Position numbers and translations under genes: made by a program. Source: Lachnospiraceae bacterium UBA3845 (GTDB lineage Bacteria; Bacillota; Clostridia; Lachnospirales; Lachnospiraceae). From it: a DNA stretch of 6,028 bases. Of this stretch, positions 1 through 5,990 are shown piece after piece. The stretch is from contig DGHP01000074.1 of NCBI GenBank assembly GCA_002392705.1, positions 1 through 6,028 on the forward strand, given 5' to 3'. Position 1 is the first letter of the stretch, and every line of letters begins with the position of its first letter. The notes beneath the pieces were generated by a model that had not been told where the DNA came from, ran no database searches, and saw only the letters and a list, made by a program, of their open reading frames with translations.

Positions 1-24
1 ACAGGGCCGGTTCCTGTCACGGCA

Positions 25-494
25 TTAGAGTGAGTCTGTCATGCTGATTGTAAAGCCAATGCCGCACAGGGGAACTGCCAGGGTGATATAAATCGCGGCC
101 AGCAGGCCTCTCGGAGAAAGGAATCGCCTCACAGACCTGATTCCTTTCTTCATCTCCCGGAAGACATGAATATCTTCGCCCGTCAGGATATCGCAGCTTA
201 AATAGATCTGCCCGAAGATCTCAAATACGATATAGCTCATGACCAGCAACAGTCCCAGAAGCAGAATCAGCGGCGCTCTCCAGTTCATAAGATCACGCAG
301 ATTCGCAGTAGTAATCGCCGTTCCGGATGAATCTACAATAAGCCGCAGCATATTGGTAAAAAAACCACCGGAATCAGCAGAAGCGCCAGAGTGACGGCAC
401 GATATGCCCATATATCAACAACAGCCCCGAAAATGCTCCGCCGCCTCTCTTTCCGCCTGCTTTTCCTGTTCTGATCCTGCTGTTCAGCCTTCAT
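25..494 (-). pseudogene. Frameshifted N-terminal part of a GDPD-family membrane protein
   Basis: Translation should start at the ATG at 494, which has AAAGGAG (501-507) six bases upstream. This frame gives a basic N-terminus (MKAEQQDQNRKSRRKERRR) and a first membrane segment ending in LLLIPVV, but stops at 333-335 after 53 residues. The neighbouring frame continues the protein sensibly from a run of seven T (358-364 on the given strand) as FTNMLRLIVDSS, then a membrane segment near LILLLGLLLVMSYIVFEI, a basic loop, and GLLAAIYITLAVPL, until TAA at 25-27. Adding one T or removing two would join the frames into about 157 residues. The joined product resembles the N-terminal part of the membrane domain found ahead of the catalytic domain in some Firmicute glycerophosphodiester phosphodiesterases; this is recognition by style, not a search. 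Full-length relatives are several times longer, so the catalytic part is absent or lies beyond the window. It could be a real pseudogene, a phase-variable gene or an assembly error. Confidence 0.55.
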
Positions 495-532
495 TGCGCG
501 CTCCTTTATTCTGCCGGACGATAAGCATATTT

Positions 533-561
533 ATCATATCATTGCCTTTTCTGTATTACAA
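533..561 (-). promoter_or_regulatory. Sigma-A-like promoter of the GDPD-like gene
   Basis: On the minus strand, TTGTAA (556-561, 4/6 to the -35 consensus) is followed after exactly 17 bases by TATGAT (533-538, 5/6 to the -10 consensus). A start near 526 would leave a leader of about 30 bases before the ATG at 494. It lies downstream of the kdpE terminator, so the broken gene was probably transcribed independently of the potassium operon. Confidence 0.55.
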
Positions 562-651
562 TCGCAGAGTATATTATCCCATTTTTATCTGCATTGCCGC
601 TGTTCACGGTCCCCGCAAAGCAGGCCGCGGAAGCGGCAGTTGCTGCAGCAT

Positions 652-694
652 AAAAAGTGCTCCCGCCTTGTGCATATCACACATAAGCGGGAGC
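652..694 (-). terminator. Rho-independent terminator of the ktrBA-kdpDE operon
   Basis: On the minus strand, an 8-bp GC-rich stem GCTCCCGC (687-694) / GCGGGAGC (659-666) encloses a 20-base loop that can pair further. AC and a run of five T (652-656) follow the stem. It sits 25 bases past the kdpE stop codon. The opposite strand has no comparable T run, so it acts in one direction. Confidence 0.85.
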
Positions 695-718
695 CTGCTT
701 TCCATAATCGTATCTGAA

Positions 719-1423
719 TCAATTCTCTATCTTAACCATCCGGTACCCAATTCCGACATGCGTCTGAATCATCGGCTCGCTGTCTTTACTGCTGCTCAGT
801 TTCCTGCGCAGGGATGTCATCACTACGCGCAGGGTAGCCAGATTGTTTTCCCAGCTGCTTCCCCAGATATTCCGGGTAATATAGTTGTAGGTCAGCACCT
901 TCCCCGTATTCTGGGCCAGCAGGCACAAAAGCCGGTACTCTGTCTGTGTCAGGTGCAGTTCTGTCCCGTTCAGGAATACCGTATTCGCGGAATAATCAAT
1001 TTTCAGACCCGCATTGGAATAAAGCGGGGACTCCGCTCCTTCCATCTTCTGAAGATGGGCCAGCCTCCTGAATGTGACGCGCACGCGCGCCAGAAGCTCC
1101 TCCACGGAGAAGGGTTTTGTGATATAGTCATCCGCTCCCAGATCCAGCGCATCGATCTTGTCACGGTCATCGCTCCGCGCGCTGATGACAAGAATCGGCA
1201 TGGAAGACCACGACCGGATCTGGCGGATCACCTCCATGCCGTCCATATCCGGCAGACCAAGGTCCAGGAGGACGATGGACGGAAGGTGAGAGGAAGCCAT
1301 CATCACTGCCTCCGACCCGCCCGCCGCTTCAAGACAGGTATATCCATGCATCCGAAGTGTGGTCGTGATCAGATTGCGGACTGGTTTATCATCTTCTACC
1401 ACTAATATCTTCGACGTCTCCAT
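719..1423 (-). CDS. kdpE: KdpE-like OmpR-family response regulator
   Basis: This is a 234-residue DNA-binding response regulator, the expected partner of the kinase encoded just upstream. The receiver domain (about residues 4-118) has the acidic pair D11/D12, phospho-acceptor D54 in LLDLGLPDMDG, S81 at the switch position, Y100 and K103 in the YITKPF motif. The C-terminal winged helix (about 130-232) has the typical LTQTEYRLLCLLAQNTGKVLT and RRKL...IGYRMV pattern. Length and motifs match KdpE. The ATG at 1423 lies inside the end of the kinase gene (35-base overlap), with GAAGGAG ending 10 bases upstream, which suggests coupled translation. Classic KdpE activates kdpFABC; no kdpFABC is present here, so the target is unknown. 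The adjacent ktrBA operon is the simplest inference. A terminator follows directly. The family is certain; the KdpE identity rests on the partner and overall similarity. Confidence 0.9.
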   Translation of the reverse strand: METSKILVVEDDKPVRNLITTTLRMHGYTCLEAAGGSEAVMMASSHLPSIVLLDLGLPDMDGMEVIRQIRSWSSMPILVISARSDDRDKIDALDLGADDYITKPFSVEELLARVRVTFRRLAHLQKMEGAESPLYSNAGLKIDYSANTVFLNGTELHLTQTEYRLLCLLAQNTGKVLTYNYITRNIWGSSWENNLATLRVVMTSLRRKLSSSKDSEPMIQTHVGIGYRMVKIEN

Positions 1424-3401
1424 TCAGTATGATCTCCTTCTCCGGCAGAGTAAACCAGATTCTGAGCCCGTGAGGAATCAGGTTCTCAGCGCAGATCTTT
1501 CCTCCATGCGCCTCAACAATCGACCTGCATACAGCCAGCCCGAGCCCAAGTCCTCTTCTGCTGTCAGGGGCCTTTTTCTGTCCCGTGTAGAACAATGTGA
1601 ACAGATTCGGAAGTTCCTCTTCACTCACGCCGTCCCCATTGTCGCTGACGCTCACCGCGATTTCTTTACCCGGCGCGGATAGCTCTTCGGTCTCGACTTT
1701 TATGACAGAGGCATCCGGCGTATACTTCAGCGCATTGTTCACCAGATTAATAATTACCTGGCTGATCAGGGATGCATCCATTTCCGCGTACAGATCGTCC
1801 CTGCTTCTGACAAAAAGAACAGACCTGTTCCCGCTGCTGTGATCCGTGTGCTTAAGAGCCTCATCGATGACGTCATCGATCAGCTCTATATTCAGATCAA
1901 GCTTCAGCTCCGCGTTTTCAAGTCTCGTAACGGACAGCAGGTTCTGCACCACACTGATCAGCCAGTAGGAATCATTCCGGATATCCAGGTAAATCTCCCT
2001 TTTTGTCGCTTCATCCAGATTCCCCTGATCGGCCAGCAGGTTGTCCGCGTTCCCATAAATGGACGTGAGCGGAGTGCGCAGATCATGGGAGATCGATCGA
2101 AGCAGCGTTGTCCGGAGCTGTTCATTCTTCACGGAGACCGCAGCTTCTTCCCGGGCACGTTCATTATACTCGTTTTCCAGAGCGAGCGCACACTCTCCGA
2201 CAATCGAATCGCAGATACTGCGCACGAAAGAACTGAGGGCTTTCTCTCCTCTGCCGATTGCAAAGACGCCGTAGGAATGCGCATAGATCTGTACCGGAAG
2301 GAACAGATATTCCGCTCTGGAAAAGACCTCTGTCCAGGCACCGGCACTCTTTCCCTCCCGCAGAGTCCAGGAAGCAATCTCTCTTTCTTCCTCCCCGGGC
2401 GAATCGGAAAGCGTCCCCTGCACCGCAGGATCCCTGTACTCTCCCCTGTCCGGCTCCAGTACCTTCACTTTATCCGGAACGCCGTCAGCTACGGAATAGA
2501 TCAGGATCTTTCTTCCCGTGAGCTTCAGCAGCTGTCCGGCAGTCACCTCCATGATCCTTCCCCTGCTGTCTTCCTGCGCAAGGATCCGGCTGGTATCCAG
2601 CAGAATCTGCGTCCGGAATGCTTTCTTGGAAGACTGCTGGGCATATTCCTTCAGCCTTGAAGCAAGCGTACCCGTGATAAAAGCGGCAATAAACATGACC
2701 ACGAACGTGATCATGTATCCGGGATCATATACCTGAAAATAAAACAGCGGCTCTGTAAACAGATAATTGAAGGTAACAACACTGGCGGCGGCGCTCACAA
2801 TCCCTGCCGCAGGGCTGCTGGTCATAACAGCTGTCAGAGTAACGCACAGAATATACAGCGTGACGATATTTGCCTCCTGCAATCCTGCTTTCTGAAAGAG
2901 GATGCCCAGTACAGTCACAGCCCCAAGCAGAAGAACCGCTGTCACGATATCTTTCAGGACATGATTCTCCTGCTGCTGGCTGATCTTTACCGTTCTCTGG
3001 GGCCTGGCAGAGACATCCGGAATAATCATCAGGGTCTTGTCCGGAAGGAGGGAGGAGAGCCTGTCGCTCAGAGGGGTCTGAAACAGTGTTTTCCATACCG
3101 GCAGAACACTCTGTCCCAGAATGATCGTGTCAACTTCATTGACATGAGCGTATTCCGCAATTCTGGCAGGAACGTCCTCGCCGAAAACGGTCTCCACTCT
3201 TGCCCCCAGCCTTGCCGCCAGCGCCATATTCGCGTCAAGTCTCCGGCTGTTCTCTTCAGAGATGGCCGCGTGGGTCGGCGTTTCAACATAGAGGGCAACC
3301 AGAGGAGCCTCCTCAGCGCTCGCAAACTCAGCCGCGGTTCTCAGGATTCTGGGACCCGAAGGAGCAGGCGAAACACAGACAACGACTTTATGAGTTTTCA
3401 T
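1389..3401 (-). CDS. kdpD: KdpD-like sensor histidine kinase lacking the N-terminal KdpD domain
   Basis: This is a 670-residue membrane histidine kinase. Classic KdpD has about 890 residues. Domains in order: a USP (universal stress protein-like) domain, residues 4-130; four closely spaced membrane segments of the DUF4118 type, about 151-250; a GAF-like region, about 265-410; a HisKA dimerisation domain with H-box SISHDLRTPLTS and phospho-acceptor H439; and a HATPase domain with N-box (N552, N556), G1 box DNGDG (587-591), F-box LFTLFY and G2 box GLGLG (617-621). The catalytic core looks intact. The canonical N-terminal ATP-binding KdpD domain with its Walker A motif is missing. The start at 3401 is supported by AAGGAT upstream and by MKTHKVVVCVSP, which is a normal first strand of a USP domain, so the missing domain is not a start-call error. 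It overlaps the previous gene by 14 bases and kdpE by 35. Its role, inferred, is to sense potassium or turgor-related cues and phosphorylate the KdpE-like regulator. Confidence 0.9.
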   Translation of the reverse strand: MKTHKVVVCVSPAPSGPRILRTAAEFASAEEAPLVALYVETPTHAAISEENSRRLDANMALAARLGARVETVFGEDVPARIAEYAHVNEVDTIILGQSVLPVWKTLFQTPLSDRLSSLLPDKTLMIIPDVSARPQRTVKISQQQENHVLKDIVTAVLLLGAVTVLGILFQKAGLQEANIVTLYILCVTLTAVMTSSPAAGIVSAAASVVTFNYLFTEPLFYFQVYDPGYMITFVVMFIAAFITGTLASRLKEYAQQSSKKAFRTQILLDTSRILAQEDSRGRIMEVTAGQLLKLTGRKILIYSVADGVPDKVKVLEPDRGEYRDPAVQGTLSDSPGEEEREIASWTLREGKSAGAWTEVFSRAEYLFLPVQIYAHSYGVFAIGRGEKALSSFVRSICDSIVGECALALENEYNERAREEAAVSVKNEQLRTTLLRSISHDLRTPLTSIYGNADNLLADQGNLDEATKREIYLDIRNDSYWLISVVQNLLSVTRLENAELKLDLNIELIDDVIDEALKHTDHSSGNRSVLFVRSRDDLYAEMDASLISQVIINLVNNALKYTPDASVIKVETEELSAPGKEIAVSVSDNGDGVSEEELPNLFTLFYTGQKKAPDSRRGLGLGLAVCRSIVEAHGGKICAENLIPHGLRIWFTLPEKEIILNGDVEDISGRR

Positions 3402-3714
3402 AACAGCGAATCCTTATCTGCGTCGGGCGCGCGGTACCTATTTCTATGTTGGAGACTTCTTCGTCCTGCATGGTTCTGCGCACCAGACGGAGTTTGTCAA
3501 CCATCTGGCTGATGGTCAGCCTCTTCAGCTTCATGTCATTTATCTGTTCTGCCGGACTGGTTTCCGTAATCTCTTCTGAACAGTTTTCTTGCAGCTGAGC
3601 TGTCTCCTCAGTCATTATAATATGCGTGATGAAAGAATCCACCATCTTTACAAAAAACTTCATAATCAGTGCACACAGGATAAATCCCGGGATCATCAGC
3701 CATTCCATTTTCAT
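3388..3714 (-). CDS. Small single-pass membrane protein of unknown function in the ktr operon
   Basis: I do not recognise this 108-residue protein. It starts MKMEWLMIPGFILCALIMKFF; residues about 4-22 form one hydrophobic segment, followed by a longer polar, acid-rich stretch (about 35-60, with EETAQLQENCSEEITE) and a basic, probably helical region (62-82, MKLKRLTISQMVDKLRLVRR). No catalytic motif is visible. The ATG at 3714 is preferred over an in-frame ATG at 3738 because a near-perfect Shine-Dalgarno (3717-3726) lies at ideal distance from it, and the longer form would overlap ktrA. It begins four bases after the ktrA stop and overlaps kdpD by 14 bases, so it is translated as part of the operon. 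Its position suggests an accessory or signalling subunit linking the Ktr transporter to the kinase, but that is inference only. The long cytosolic-type tail argues against a KdpF-like peptide. Confidence 0.8.
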   Translation of the reverse strand: MKMEWLMIPGFILCALIMKFFVKMVDSFITHIIMTEETAQLQENCSEEITETSPAEQINDMKLKRLTISQMVDKLRLVRRTMQDEEVSNIEIGTARPTQIRIRCYENS

Positions 3715-3716
3715 AA

Positions 3717-3726
3717 GATCACCTCC
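3717..3726 (-). promoter_or_regulatory. Near-perfect ribosome binding site overlapping the ktrA stop codon
   Basis: GGAGGTGATC on the minus strand matches ten consecutive bases of the usual 16S rRNA anti-Shine-Dalgarno tail. Its TGA (3719-3721) is also the ktrA stop codon. The GGAGG core lies seven bases from the ATG at 3714. This decides the start of the small membrane protein and suggests efficient loading or reinitiation at this junction. Confidence 0.85.
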
Positions 3727-4390
3727 GCTCCCTCTCATTTACTTTCTGCCCCAGGCACTTCCGGATATCCTCCTGGCTGCCCAGCGCTATCACGATCTGA
3801 TTATGCTCAAATACATATTCCGTCCCCACCGCAATCACCATACTGGTTCCGCTCCGCACCGCAAGGATGTTCAACCTGTAGCGGCTTCGGACATTCAGCT
3901 CACCGATCGATTTCCCGATCCAGCTTCTCGGGACAAGAAACTCATAAATCCCATAACCGTCCGCCAGCTCCAGGTAATCAAACAGATCGTCGGAGCTTAC
4001 ATGAAGAGACAGCCAGTTCGCCATCTGCTTCTCCGGGTAGACCACCTCATCCGCACCGTTCCGAAGGAGGAATTTCTCCTGCGTGTCGCGGGCCGCACGC
4101 GAGATTACCCGCTTTGCTCCCAGTTCTTTCAGCAGGGAAGTTACCTCCAGCGATGCAAGGAAATTATCTCCGATCGCTACGATGCAGACGTCAAAATTCC
4201 GGACCCCCAGGCTTTTCAGAAATTCTGCGTTGGCGGCATCCCCTACCAGGATTTTCGCCGCATAGGGAGCGACTGTCTCCGCCCGTTCCTCCACTATGTC
4301 GACAGCCATCACCTCTACGTCCATTCCCGACAATCTTCTCGTTACCCTTCTGCCGAACCTGCCGATTCCGATCACTAAGATTGATTTCAT
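3719..4390 (-). CDS. ktrA: KtrA/TrkA-family potassium uptake regulatory (RCK) subunit
   Basis: This is a 223-residue cytosolic protein that forms the gating ring of a Ktr potassium transporter with the KtrB subunit encoded just upstream. The RCK_N Rossmann domain (about 1-135) has the nucleotide-binding GIGRFG loop (G8, G10, G13), the acidic residue D31 at the end of strand 2, and GDAANAEFL (50-58). The TrkA_C domain (about 140-218) carries NVRSRYRLNIL (166-176) and ends with the usual IVIALGS strand. The length fits single-RCK KtrA (about 220 residues) rather than the double-length E. coli TrkA (about 458). In characterised Gram-positive KtrA proteins the TrkA_C dimer interface binds cyclic di-AMP. 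R168 and N174 have the same spacing as the reported R/N pair there, so binding is plausible but untested. Start: ATG at 4390 with AGGAGGAG eight bases upstream, 18 bases after the ktrB stop. Confidence 0.95.
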   Translation of the reverse strand: MKSILVIGIGRFGRRVTRRLSGMDVEVMAVDIVEERAETVAPYAAKILVGDAANAEFLKSLGVRNFDVCIVAIGDNFLASLEVTSLLKELGAKRVISRAARDTQEKFLLRNGADEVVYPEKQMANWLSLHVSSDDLFDYLELADGYGIYEFLVPRSWIGKSIGELNVRSRYRLNILAVRSGTSMVIAVGTEYVFEHNQIVIALGSQEDIRKCLGQKVNERERR

Positions 4391-4408
4391 GGTTGTTTCT
4401 CCTCCTGC

Positions 4409-5728
4409 TTAACCAACTGTAATACGCTCAGGGATTCTGCGCGCATTTCCGCACTGCAGCTGGGGGATCAGCGCATAGACAAGAGTCAGCGCTCCTACCC
4501 GCCCCATATACATCAGCCCTGCCAGAATCAGTTTTGAAAAGACACTGAGAGACGGCGTGATGCCGAGAGACAGTCCTACGGTACCGATCGCCGACGCGCT
4601 CTCAAATAAACAGGTCCGCAGTGGGAGATGCTCGATCCGGCTGACGGCCATTCCCGCAAAAAGAAACAGGGACAGGTACATCATGCAGATACACAGGGCG
4701 TTGCGGATGGTCTCCTCCGAAATCCTCCGGTTCAGATAATTCGTATCTTTCTCCCTGTGCAGCACCGCGCGTACGGAAAGAAAAACCACGCCCAGTGTAG
4801 TAACCTTCATTCCTCCCGCTGTGGAGCCGGGCGCCCCTCCGATCAGCATAAGCAGGATCACGAGCATCTGCCCGGCTTCGCTTAACTGATTCATATCCAC
4901 AGTGGCAAATCCGGCGGTTCTCGGTGTGACCGCACAGAAGAAGGAAGCAAGGACTCTCTCCGTAACAGTGCCCGAAGAAAATTCAAGAAAGAAAAATAAA
5001 ACAGCCGGTACAATGATCAGAATCACTGTTACTTCCAGAATCAGCCTGCTCTGCAGGGAGTATCTCCCCAGCTTCCGGCCGTGACTGAAAATATCCTTCC
5101 AGGTCAGAAAGCCCAGACCGCCCCATATGATGAGTCCGGAGATGATCAGGTTGACTGCCGGATTGGCAGCGTAATAAGCCAGAGAGGTATAAACGCCGTG
5201 TTCCCCCATCAGATCAAAGCCGGCGTTGCACATGGCGGAAACAGAATGAAACACGGAAAACCATGCTCCCTTCAGCGCCCCGTGATCGCGGGCAAATACC
5301 GGGTAGAGCAGAATCGCGCCAATCAGTTCAGTGCTCAGGATAACGGTCAGAATCAGTCTGGCCAGACGTATAATCCCCCCTGAATCTGGCGCAGATATGG
5401 AGTCCTGCACCATGCTCCTGTCCCTGAGTCCGATCCGCCGTCCGGTAAGGATCATTACCCCGGACACGGCGAGCATGATTCCCATCCCGCCTGCCTGAAT
5501 CAGAAACAGAATCACTGCCTGTCCGAAACCGGACCAGGACGTCCAGGTATCCCTTACCACAAGTCCGGTGACGCATACGGCAGAAGTCGCCGTGAACAGC
5601 GCATTCACAAAGGAACAGGACGTATGATCCCTGGAGGCCAGGGGGAGCATCAGCAGAAAGCACCCCATTATAATAATCGCCGCAAATCCCAGAAGAATTT
5701 TCTGAGATACAGGCAGATTCCGTATCAT
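4409..5728 (-). CDS. ktrB: KtrB/TrkH-family potassium channel subunit
   Basis: This is a 439-residue integral membrane protein and the ion-conducting subunit of a Ktr-type potassium uptake system. The four pseudo-repeats of the family are visible through their pore loops: TSAVCVTGL (filter glycine G55), SAMCNAGF (G170), VTPRTAGF (G273) and SAIGTVGLS (G385). The third repeat has the intramembrane gate loop GGAPGSTAGG (297-306), and the last helix has the conserved YMGRVG (407-412). All the key residues expected for a working transporter are present. The length matches Gram-positive KtrB (about 440-450) more than E. coli TrkH (483). The start MIRNLPVSQKILLGFAAI aligns with the usual N-terminus. 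Its own ribosome binding site is only moderate (GGCGG six bases upstream), and the start codon shares bases with the stop of a short upstream frame (ATGA). It is the first gene of the operon. Confidence 0.95.
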   Translation of the reverse strand: MIRNLPVSQKILLGFAAIIIMGCFLLMLPLASRDHTSCSFVNALFTATSAVCVTGLVVRDTWTSWSGFGQAVILFLIQAGGMGIMLAVSGVMILTGRRIGLRDRSMVQDSISAPDSGGIIRLARLILTVILSTELIGAILLYPVFARDHGALKGAWFSVFHSVSAMCNAGFDLMGEHGVYTSLAYYAANPAVNLIISGLIIWGGLGFLTWKDIFSHGRKLGRYSLQSRLILEVTVILIIVPAVLFFFLEFSSGTVTERVLASFFCAVTPRTAGFATVDMNQLSEAGQMLVILLMLIGGAPGSTAGGMKVTTLGVVFLSVRAVLHREKDTNYLNRRISEETIRNALCICMMYLSLFLFAGMAVSRIEHLPLRTCLFESASAIGTVGLSLGITPSLSVFSKLILAGLMYMGRVGALTLVYALIPQLQCGNARRIPERITVG

Positions 5729-5751
5729 GTAAAACCGCCGCCTTTCTTCAT
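5725..5751 (-). CDS. Putative 8-codon leader ORF coupled to ktrB
   Basis: A short frame reads M-K-K-G-G-G-F-T then TGA. It has a better Shine-Dalgarno than ktrB itself: GGAGGAT at 5756-5762, with the GGAGG core six bases from the ATG. Its TGA (5725-5727) overlaps the ktrB ATG as ATGA, an arrangement typical of translational coupling. The peptide has no regulatory codon run and is probably unimportant as a product. A chance frame cannot be excluded. Confidence 0.35.
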   Translation of the reverse strand: MKKGGGFT

Positions 5752-5856
5752 CCGGATCCTCCGTCTTCTCCCGCCTCTGACCGGAATCTGGTCATTCACG
5801 GCATTTTCTGGTGTAAACAGTATGCCTCAGCCTGTTTCCGCCTGCGCGGGATCCGG
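5752..5856 (-). promoter_or_regulatory. Candidate structured 5' leader of the ktrB operon
   Basis: In the transcript, CCGGATCC (5849-5856) is perfectly complementary to GGATCCGG (5752-5759). That 8-bp closing helix would bury the spacer and part of the Shine-Dalgarno of the leader ORF. Between the arms are two further hairpins: GGCAT (5822-5826) / ATGCC (5800-5804) and TGACC (5790-5794) / GGTCA (5778-5782, 7-base loop). CCCGC (5846-5850) / GCGGG (5770-5774) is an alternative or extending pairing. There is no T run, so any control would act on translation. I see no match to the ydaO-type cyclic di-AMP riboswitch that precedes ktrAB in Bacillus. Short complementary segments can arise by chance. 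Confidence 0.35.
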
Positions 5857-5912
5857 TTTTTATGCTTTGATTATCAGACAGACGATATAAAAATGGTGTA
5901 AGAAATGGCCGG

Positions 5913-5941
5913 ACCATATTAAAACTGTATAAAGAAGTCAG
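5913..5941 (-). promoter_or_regulatory. Possible promoter of the ktrBA-kdpDE operon
   Basis: CTGACT (5936-5941) and TATGGT (5913-5918) are spaced by 17 bases on the minus strand, each matching the sigma-A consensus at 4 of 6 positions. The site lies directly after the upstream terminator and about 185 bases before ktrB. Weak boxes would fit an activated promoter, and the surrounding sequence is T-rich (TTCTTTATACAGTTTTAATA). No repeat convincing enough to call a KdpE operator is visible. Confidence 0.3.
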
Positions 5942-5990
5942 AAAAAAACAGACATCCGCAGCCTGAATGGTTTCTGTTCTGCAGGATGTC
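5942..5990 (-). terminator. Rho-independent terminator of the gene upstream of the operon
   Basis: On the minus strand, GACATCC-T-GCAG (5979-5990) pairs with CTGCGGATGTC (5951-5961), giving 11 base pairs with one bulged base and a 17-base loop. TG and seven consecutive T (5942-5948) follow. It must serve a minus-strand gene lying beyond the right edge of the window, and it insulates the ktr operon from it. No coding sequence is recognisable in 5991-6028. Confidence 0.8.

Noticed and set aside
624..637. Short perfect hairpin GCCGC-GGAA-GCGGC in the kdpE downstream region
   Set aside because: No T run follows on either strand and no second copy is visible, so it is neither a terminator nor a repeat family I can support.
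404..1405. Long plus-strand open frame of 333 codons opposite kdpE and the intergenic region
   Set aside because: It lies antisense to a clear response regulator, its translation is low-complexity and Cys/His/Pro-rich with no domain pattern, and it has no supported ribosome binding site.
3715..3738. Upstream ATG at 3738 as the start of the small membrane protein
   Set aside because: It would overlap the ktrA end and lacks a good ribosome binding site, whereas the ATG at 3714 has an almost ideal one.
3589..4422. Two long plus-strand open frames opposite ktrA
   Set aside because: Both are shadows of the ktrA coding sequence; their translations are rich in Ser, Pro, Arg and His and show no recognisable fold.
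5729..5910. ydaO-type cyclic di-AMP riboswitch before ktrB
   Set aside because: The conserved segments of that class as I know them are not visible, and no terminator stem with a T run precedes ktrB. A covariance-model scan would settle it.
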